DNA of 64,000 nucleotides from Streptomyces seoulensis (GTDB lineage Bacteria; Actinomycetota; Actinomycetes; Streptomycetales; Streptomycetaceae). Under the pieces are notes generated by a model. That model made no database searches. It was not told the DNA's origin and saw nothing but the letters and a program-made list of their open reading frames with translations. Below are positions 59,065 to 64,000 of the stretch, in pieces (within the stretch, counting starts at the first letter, position 1; each line of letters opens with the position of its first letter). The stretch lies in contig CP054936.1 of NCBI GenBank assembly GCA_013364255.1, positions 6,156,353 to 6,220,352 of the forward strand, read 5' to 3'. The position numbers and the translations under genes were made by a program.

Positions 59065-59913
59065 CTATTGGTGTTGTCGGGTAAAGATCATGGCCCACTC
59101 GTTCAGGAGCGACCGGCAATCGTCCCCGAAGACGGCATGGGATTCGTACCGTTCGAAGTCCTCCCGGTACGCGCTTACATCCCTGTGGTCTCGGAGGATC
59201 AAAGCCCCCGTGTGCGTCTCGACTTGGACCAGCCGCCGGCCATAGATCGTGAAGACGCTGAGCGGGGTTTCCGCCACAGGTCCGACAATTCCAAGAGGGA
59301 TCACGCCGAGCCGTACGTTCGGAAGGCGGGACACCGACGCCAGGCGGTCGAGCTGCATGGCCATCGCCAAGGGGGGCGCCAGTGGCCAGCGCGCGGCCTG
59401 TTCCGTGAGAAGGAACGTGAAGACCTTCGACGTGTCCATGAGAATCTGTTGACGCTCCAGCTTCTTGGCGACCGTCTTGGACATGTCGCCGGAGTTACGC
59501 GAGAGACTGGCCCGTACATAGTCAGGCGTCGCCAAGAGGCCCGTAATCATGGTCGGCAGGAAGAACCGGAACTCTGAGGTGAGGGCTTCCAGCCGGGCCA
59601 GCTCGTTCTGCTTCTTGTCCAGCCCCCGCCGCAGCGAACCCCAGTCGTCCTGCCACTCCGTGTTGGCTGAGCGGGCGAGGGCGAGTATCTCCGTCGCGAC
59701 AGGACCGACCGCCCCGAGCGCCTCCAGGATCAGCTCGACGTCGACGAGAGTCGGCGTGAGCTTTCCGTTCTCGATATTGCTGACTTTCGTCTGCGACATG
59801 TTGCAGCGCCGAGCGAGCGCGGTCTGCGTGAGACCGGATCGCTTGCGCTCACCGCGTAGTGCTTCCGCTAGGTCTGACCTGGATTGACCCAGCGATTCAG
59901 GGTCAAAGGTCAA
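59065..59913 (-). CDS. Scr1/WhiJ-type XRE regulator with DUF5753 domain
   Basis: 282 residues. The N-terminal XRE helix-turn-helix is clear: LRGERKRSGLTQTALARRCN, then MSQTKVSNIENGKLTP. The rest is the DUF5753 ligand-like domain (ALTSEFRFFLPTMITGLLAT; VRLGVIPLGI; DVSAYREDFERYESHAVFGD). In Streptomyces such regulators act with small partner proteins encoded next door, as at the whiJ locus. Here the partner is the DUF6879 gene upstream, which it overlaps by 11 bases. Confidence 0.9.
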   Translation of the reverse strand: MTFDPESLGQSRSDLAEALRGERKRSGLTQTALARRCNMSQTKVSNIENGKLTPTLVDVELILEALGAVGPVATEILALARSANTEWQDDWGSLRRGLDKKQNELARLEALTSEFRFFLPTMITGLLATPDYVRASLSRNSGDMSKTVAKKLERQQILMDTSKVFTFLLTEQAARWPLAPPLAMAMQLDRLASVSRLPNVRLGVIPLGIVGPVAETPLSVFTIYGRRLVQVETHTGALILRDHRDVSAYREDFERYESHAVFGDDCRSLLNEWAMIFTRQHQ

Positions 59914-60424
59914 GGCCCTTCACGTACTCCTCGAAGGGAACCGACTCGTCCAGGGCGATCCGCTGGTATTCGAGGAACGGGCTCACGTCCCCTTCGTGGA
60001 TCTCCCGGTTGATCTGCGTTCCGTCCGGTCCGTAGTTCATGAGCACCACTTCCGAGCGGTCGAACATCCAGAAGTCCTGGACCCCCTCCAAGGGATTGGC
60101 GCGGTCCGTGACATCCAGAATGCGGATGTCCTCACCGGCCCATGCGTGCGGCTGGTAGTACATGAACTCATAGCGCAGGTAGTCCGACAGGGGGCGGGTC
60201 ACGATGTGAACGCGGCCCTTGCTCCTTCCCTCCCGCCGCACCCGCTTCAGGTCGTCGGTGTACTCGTTCGAGTAGGCGTGAGGGTCGATGCGTTCCCCGG
60301 CGAGGAATGCCGCGATCTCCTCGGCCTCCTGCGGGACGCGGTATTCCGGCAGAGTCTCCAGCCGCCATGCCTCGCGCTGGAAGGTCTCGAACCGGGCCGC
60401 CCACTCGTCACCATCCAAGAGCAC
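59903..60424 (-). CDS. DUF6879 family protein
   Basis: 173 residues matching the Streptomyces DUF6879 pattern: WAARFETFQREAWRLETLPE near the start, then RPLSDYLRYEFMYYQPHAWAG and DFWMFDRSEVVLMNYGPDG. Members are regularly encoded beside DUF5753 regulators, and are thought to form paired control or toxin-antidote-like modules. That role is not established. It overlaps the 68-residue gene upstream by 17 bases. Confidence 0.85.
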   Translation of the reverse strand: MLLDGDEWAARFETFQREAWRLETLPEYRVPQEAEEIAAFLAGERIDPHAYSNEYTDDLKRVRREGRSKGRVHIVTRPLSDYLRYEFMYYQPHAWAGEDIRILDVTDRANPLEGVQDFWMFDRSEVVLMNYGPDGTQINREIHEGDVSPFLEYQRIALDESVPFEEYVKGLDL

Positions 60425-60614
60425 GGAAAGCCTCCCTCAGCGTCTCCTCCGGGATCTCCACGAGTCCTTCCCCGGTGGGGGCGTCGAACGCGTTGGACAC
60501 GTCGCCCTGCACGACGAACGAGCCGGACGCCGTGCGGTAGACGTTCGGGCAGTCGTTCTTGTTGCACTCGCCATTCCCGTTACCGGTCAGCCGGGTCAGT
60601 TCCTCACGAGCCAT
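60408..60614 (-). CDS. Small hypothetical partner protein at the head of the regulator operon
   Basis: 68 residues from ATG 60614 (GGGGG ~7 bases upstream). It has two Cys (GECNKNDCPNVY) and an acidic C-terminal half (GEGLVEIPEETLREAFRALG) in a beta-strand-then-helix layout. It overlaps the DUF6879 gene by 17 bases. It is the first gene of the leftward group behind a promoter region with a TGTCGCATAA site. Confidence 0.7.
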   Translation of the reverse strand: MAREELTRLTGNGNGECNKNDCPNVYRTASGSFVVQGDVSNAFDAPTGEGLVEIPEETLREAFRALGW

Positions 60615-60926
60615 GGTGAAACCCCCTGTCCCGCGCCCCCTCATGGGGCGGCTCCACGACCGTACGGAACAGGCGTCACCGCCGTCCATGCGATCACGTC
60701 AATATTGGCGTTGTCGCATAAAGAGAGGTCTTGGGAGGGGGCAGGGCCATGGGAGCTGCGCCTACTCGACCGGTCGACCGAGCGCCTGCACAAGGATCGG
60801 GGGTAGTCGACCACGCCGAACTGCCGGCGCGGGCCGCTCGATAGGCTGAGCTTGTCCGCTCCGCGTGGGGCTGCCCGGCTTGGCGGAACGGAGGGGGCTT
60901 GTCACGCGATACGGGAGGGCGAGGTC
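60615..60926. promoter_or_regulatory. Divergent promoter region of the element's regulator operon
   Basis: 312 bases between the leftward regulator operon and the rightward small gene. An AT-richer patch around 60697-60725 holds TTGTCGCATAAAGAG, matching the motif near 57241. No ORF is supported here. Confidence 0.5.
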
Positions 60927-61232
60927 GTGAGCCGTGCGGCGGACCTAGATGAGGTCAAACAGCGCGTACGAACGCTGCTGGACGAGTGCGTGGGCGGGGA
61001 ACTGGGTGGCTATGACGCCTTGCGCGCGGCACTCGATGAGGAGATAGCGCACAGACAACTGGCCGATCTCACGGAGGACGAGCGCGAGGGCCTCTACGAC
61101 GGTGACTTCGGCGCAGCTCAGGCCGCTAAGTCACGGCGAGAGTTCGAGACAAGCCTCGCGGACGCTCAGGCTCGTATGGACGTGGCCCTGCAACGGATCG
61201 AGCGCTACAAGGCCAGGGTCCGTAGTCAGTAG
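60927..61232 (+). CDS. Small helical protein at the element's right end
   Basis: 101 residues from GTG 60927 (GGGAGG eight bases upstream). It is predicted mostly helical with heptad-like spacing (LDEVKQRVRTLLDECVGGEL; AQARMDVALQRIERYKARVR). It is acidic in the middle (TEDEREGLYDGDFG). Proteins of this size and position can be excision factors or regulators, but nothing in the sequence proves that. A terminator and mrx1 follow. Confidence 0.65.
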   Translation: MSRAADLDEVKQRVRTLLDECVGGELGGYDALRAALDEEIAHRQLADLTEDEREGLYDGDFGAAQAAKSRREFETSLADAQARMDVALQRIERYKARVRSQ

Positions 61233-61245
61233 CTGGAGGCGCGAC

Positions 61246-61289
61246 CATGCAGAGGCCCCCGGCGCGAGGTCCGAGGGCCTGTCTGCATG
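61246..61289. terminator. Terminator between the element's last gene and mrx1
   Basis: CATGCAGAGGCCC (61246-61258) pairs, with a 2-base bulge, with GGGCCTGTCTGCATG (61275-61289), between convergent stops. It lies inside the element and so was brought with the replacement mrx1 end. Confidence 0.7.
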
Positions 61290-61303
61290 TGTGGGGGCAG
61301 GCG

Positions 61304-61558
61304 TCAGGCGAGCGCCTGCTTCACCTGAGCGAGACTCGGGTTCGTCATGATCGACTCGGCACCCGACCCGGAGGAAACTACACGGACCGTGGGAACCGTC
61401 TGGTTGCCGCCATTGGCCTTCTCGACGAAGGCCGCGGAGTCCGGGTCCTGCTCGATGTTGATCTCGGTGTAGGCGATGCCTTCGCGGTCCATCTGGCTCT
61501 TGAGCCGGCGGCAGTAGCCGCACCACGTGGTGCTGTACATCGTCACGGTGCCCGGCAT
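61304..61558 (-). CDS. mrx1: Mycoredoxin Mrx1 with element-supplied C-terminus
   Basis: 84-residue glutaredoxin-fold protein that reduces mycothiol mixed disulfides. Active site WCGYC at residues 11-15; the cis-Pro loop is QTVPTV. ATG 61558 has AAGGAG ten bases upstream. Codons up to about 61401 are host; the rest, encoding VPTVRVVSSGSGAESIMTNP and SLAQVKQALA, comes from the element. The native end at 54128-54213 instead continues VLFEDGSTLTNPS. So the protein has a four-residue longer, altered hairpin before a conserved last helix. Confidence 0.92.
   Translation of the reverse strand: MPGTVTMYSTTWCGYCRRLKSQMDREGIAYTEINIEQDPDSAAFVEKANGGNQTVPTVRVVSSGSGAESIMTNPSLAQVKQALA
61385..61412. other. 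Right attachment junction (attR) within mrx1
   Basis: Core GTCT at 61398-61401 (AGAC in mrx1 sense, inside the CAG-ACG codons for Gln-Thr) is where element and host sequences join in frame. Confidence 0.75.
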
Positions 61559-61745
61559 GTCTCTCGCGCTCCTTCGGCGGGTCGGGGTCGTTGGTCGCAG
61601 TGAGGGAACGTACGGCGCCGCTCCGTCATTCCCACGGGGGGTACCGCGAGGCGGAGGCGTGACGCCCGTCGCATTAGTACGACCGCAAGGCCCCGCCTGT
61701 GGACAACTGCCTCGGCCGTCTCGTGGGACCTGGCAGCATGGCTGT

Positions 61746-63959
61746 GTGACAGCAGCAACGCACTCCACCCTCTTTCCGCGGGTACCGGACTCCGCCGACG
61801 CCGTGCTGGACGGGCTCGACCCGGAGCAGCGCGAGGTGGCCACCGCGCTGCACGGTCCGGTGTGCGTGCTGGCGGGCGCCGGCACCGGCAAGACCCGCGC
61901 CATCACCCACCGCATCGCCTACGGGGTGCGGGCCGGGATCCTCCAGCCGGCCAGCGTGCTCGCCGTCACCTTCACCAACCGCGCCGCCGGCGAGATGCGC
62001 GGCCGGCTGCGCCAGCTCGGCGCGCACGGCGTGCAGGCCCGCACCTTCCACTCCGCGGCCCTGCGCCAGCTCCAGTACTTCTGGCCGAAAGCGATCGGCG
62101 GCGGCATGCCCCGTCTCGTCGACCGCAAGATCCAGCTCGTCGCGGACGCGGCCGCCGCCTGCCGCGTCCGGCTGGAGCGGGGCGAGCTGCGGGACGTCAC
62201 CGCGGAGATCGAATGGGCCAAGGTCACCCAGACCGTCCCGGCCGACTACACCCTCGCAGCCGCGAAGGCCGGCCGCTCGACACCGCGCGACGCGGCCGAG
62301 ATCGCGCAGCTCTACTCCGTCTACGAGGACCTCAAGCGGGACCGCTCGGTCATCGACTTCGAGGACGTCCTGCTGCTGACCGTCGCCGTCCTCCAGGACC
62401 GGCGCGACATCGCCGAACAGGTCCGCTCCCAGTACCAGCACTTCGTGGTGGACGAGTACCAGGACGTCAGCCCGCTCCAGCAGCGGCTGCTGGAGCTGTG
62501 GCTGGGGGACCGGGAGGACCTGTGCGTCGTGGGCGACGCCAGCCAGACGATCTACTCGTTCACGGGAGCAACCCCCGACCACCTCCTCGACTTCCGGGCC
62601 CGACACCCCGGCGCCACCGTCGTCAAGCTGGTGCGCGACTACCGCTCCACCCCGCAGGTCGTCCACCTCGCCAACGGACTGCTCGCCCAGGCCCGCGGCC
62701 GCGCCGCCGACCATCGGCTGGAACTGGTCTCCCAGCGGCCCGCCGGCCCCGAACCCGACTACACCGAGCACCCCGACGAGCCCGCCGAGGCCGAGAGCGC
62801 CGCCCGCCGCATCCGGGACCTGCTCGCCGCGGGCGTCCCGGCGAGCGGGATCGCGATCCTGTTCCGCACCAACGCCCAGTCCGAGACCTACGAACAGGCC
62901 CTCGCGGACGCCGGCGTCCCCTACCAGCTGCGCGGCGCCGAGCGCTTCTTCGACCGGCCCGAGGTGCGCAAAGCGGGCGTCGCCCTGCGCGGCGCGGCCC
63001 GCTTCGGCGGCAACGACCACCTCCTGGACGACGCCGTCGACCTGCCCTCGCAGGTGCGCGCCGTGCTCTCCGGCGAGGGCTGGACACCGCGGCCGCCGGC
63101 CGGCTCCGGTGCCGTCCGGGAGCGCTGGGAGTCGCTGGCCGCCCTGGTCCACCTCGCCCAGGACTTCGCCGCCGCCCGGCCCGGCGCCACCCTGGCCGAC
63201 CTGGTCGCCGAGCTGGACGAGCGGGCGAACTCCCAGCACGCGCCCACCGTCCAGGGCGTCACCCTCGCCTCGCTGCACTCGGCCAAGGGCCTGGAGTGGG
63301 ACGCCGTCTTCCTGGTCGGCGTCGCCGAGGGCATGATGCCGATCGCCTACGCCCGCACCGACGAGCAGATCGAGGAGGAGCGCCGCCTGCTCTACGTCGG
63401 CGTCACCCGCGCCCGCGAGCGCCTGTACGTGTCCTGGTCGCTGGCGCGCTCTCCCGGCGGCCGCCCGAACCGCCGCCCCAGCCGGTTCCTCGACGGACTG
63501 CGCCCCGGCTCGGCGGGCCGGACCGGCCGGGCGGCCCCGGCGGCGGCCGGAGGCGTCGAGCGCGGGTTCGGCGCGTCTGCCGGGCGGACGAGCGCCCAGC
63601 CGGACGTGCGGCGGCGCGTGCAGCGCGTTCCGGCCCGCTGCCGGGTGTGCGGCCGCACGCTCACCGACGCCGGCGAGATGAAGCTGATGCGCTGCGACGA
63701 CTGTCCCTCCGACATGGACGAGGGCCTGTACGAGCGGCTGCGCGAGTGGCGCGAGGGGCAGGCGCGGCGCAGCGGGCTGCCGGCCTTCTGCGTCTTCACC
63801 GACAGGACGCTGATGGCCATCGCCGAGGCCGCTCCCGACGACGAGCGCGAGCTGGCCCGCATCCCCGGTGTCGGCCTGCGCAAGCTGCGCCGTCACGGAG
63901 CCGATGTGCTCGCCATCTGCGCAGGCCAGGAGCCCGGGGACGAGGAGAGCGGGGACTGA
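61746..63959 (+). CDS. uvrD2: ATP-dependent DNA helicase UvrD2
   Basis: 737-residue superfamily 1 helicase. Walker A AGAGTGKTR (~44-52), Walker B FVVDEYQDVSPLQQ (~233), and motif VI YVGVTRARERLYVSW (~553) are intact. A linker holds a four-Cys module (CRVCG...CDDCP, ~632-655), then a C-terminal HRDC domain (~660-725; IPGVGLRKLRRHGADVLAIC). This tripartite form is specific to actinobacterial UvrD2, essential in mycobacteria. GTG at 61746 starts the conserved part. It diverges from mrx1. Confidence 0.93.
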   Translation: MTAATHSTLFPRVPDSADAVLDGLDPEQREVATALHGPVCVLAGAGTGKTRAITHRIAYGVRAGILQPASVLAVTFTNRAAGEMRGRLRQLGAHGVQARTFHSAALRQLQYFWPKAIGGGMPRLVDRKIQLVADAAAACRVRLERGELRDVTAEIEWAKVTQTVPADYTLAAAKAGRSTPRDAAEIAQLYSVYEDLKRDRSVIDFEDVLLLTVAVLQDRRDIAEQVRSQYQHFVVDEYQDVSPLQQRLLELWLGDREDLCVVGDASQTIYSFTGATPDHLLDFRARHPGATVVKLVRDYRSTPQVVHLANGLLAQARGRAADHRLELVSQRPAGPEPDYTEHPDEPAEAESAARRIRDLLAAGVPASGIAILFRTNAQSETYEQALADAGVPYQLRGAERFFDRPEVRKAGVALRGAARFGGNDHLLDDAVDLPSQVRAVLSGEGWTPRPPAGSGAVRERWESLAALVHLAQDFAAARPGATLADLVAELDERANSQHAPTVQGVTLASLHSAKGLEWDAVFLVGVAEGMMPIAYARTDEQIEEERRLLYVGVTRARERLYVSWSLARSPGGRPNRRPSRFLDGLRPGSAGRTGRAAPAAAGGVERGFGASAGRTSAQPDVRRRVQRVPARCRVCGRTLTDAGEMKLMRCDDCPSDMDEGLYERLREWREGQARRSGLPAFCVFTDRTLMAIAEAAPDDERELARIPGVGLRKLRRHGADVLAICAGQEPGDEESGD

Positions 63960-64000
63960 TGCCAACTCGTCGGAAAAATAGTTTGCGCATGCCCCGGCAA
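63960..64000 (+). promoter_or_regulatory. Start of an AT-rich promoter region at the window edge
   Basis: GGAAAAATAGTTTGCG lies just after uvrD2. In Streptomyces and Mycobacterium the next gene is wblC/whiB7, whose promoter has an AT-rich element; this is inferred from synteny since the gene itself is outside the window. Confidence 0.4.

Larger units (their letters stand above)
54210..61401. mobile_element. ~7.2 kb integrative element inserted in mrx1
   Basis: Bounded by split mrx1 sequence on the left and by a repaired mrx1 on the right, with a large serine integrase as the first gene. Contents: integrase, HTH-like protein, hairpin array, zinc-finger serine recombinase, a leftward set of six small genes including a Scr1-type regulator, and a small helical protein. 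No conjugation, packaging or structural gene is seen, so mobility is probably dependent on a helper or limited to excision and integration. Confidence 0.85.

Noticed and set aside
1..64000. tRNA, rRNA and insertion-sequence transposases
   Set aside because: I found no tRNA-like cloverleaf at the element ends (the target is mrx1), no rRNA sequence and no DDE transposase frame.

Overview
The window is high-GC actinobacterial chromosome with strong G/C third-position bias, GTG starts and short overlapping operons. It is almost certainly Streptomyces. The gene order (HtrA-type protease, TatB, Mrp, DEAD-box helicase, DUF3107, moeZ, adnA-adnB, nudC, mrx1, uvrD2) resembles, from memory, the S. coelicolor core around SCO5149-SCO5189. 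The last part also matches the mycobacterial adnA-adnB-nudC-uvrD2-mrx1 block.

Layout. 1-9.2 kb: envelope protease (cut by the left edge), tatB, a hypothetical gene, mrp, a Mg-related pair (DUF1003 + soluble MgtE-N/CBS protein), a lipoprotein and a CorA transporter. 9.6-16.4 kb: SUFU-domain protein, MFS exporter, a Zn-ribbon protein, a PHP phosphoesterase, MarC, a 50-residue ORF, a NYN protein and a hydrolase. 16.8-26 kb: a DEAD-box helicase with a very long repeat-rich basic tail, a ferritin-like protein, a small membrane protein, DUF3107, TetR, an acidic protein, a hydrolase and a DUF3152 zincin-like protein. 26.3-31.8 kb: a four-gene peptide-type ABC operon with a fused double ATPase. 32-37.4 kb: a tightly coupled five-gene run (PelF-like glycosyltransferase, polytopic membrane protein, repeat-rich ORF, NAD-epimerase, spherulin-4-like protein) that I read as a possible aminosugar exopolysaccharide locus. 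37.4-44 kb: moeZ, a secreted tripeptidyl-peptidase-like lipoprotein, a giant YbhN-type protein and a Cys-less alkyltransferase-like protein. 44.1-54 kb: the adnAB helicase-nuclease pair behind a LexA-type box, an M20 peptidase and nudC.

From about 54,210 to 61,401 lies a 7.2 kb integrative element inserted within the mycoredoxin gene mrx1. The displaced native 3' end of mrx1 (27 codons) remains at the left junction. The right end of the element supplies a new in-frame C-terminus, so an intact 84-residue Mrx1 is still encoded. The element has a large serine integrase, a small helix-turn-helix-like protein, an unusual array of six hairpins, a second small serine recombinase fused to a zinc finger, a leftward run of six small genes including a Scr1/WhiJ-type regulator with a DUF6879 partner, and one small coiled-coil-like gene. 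I see no relaxase, FtsK/Tra translocase or virion gene in it. The window ends with uvrD2 and the AT-rich start of what is probably the wblC/whiB7 upstream region.
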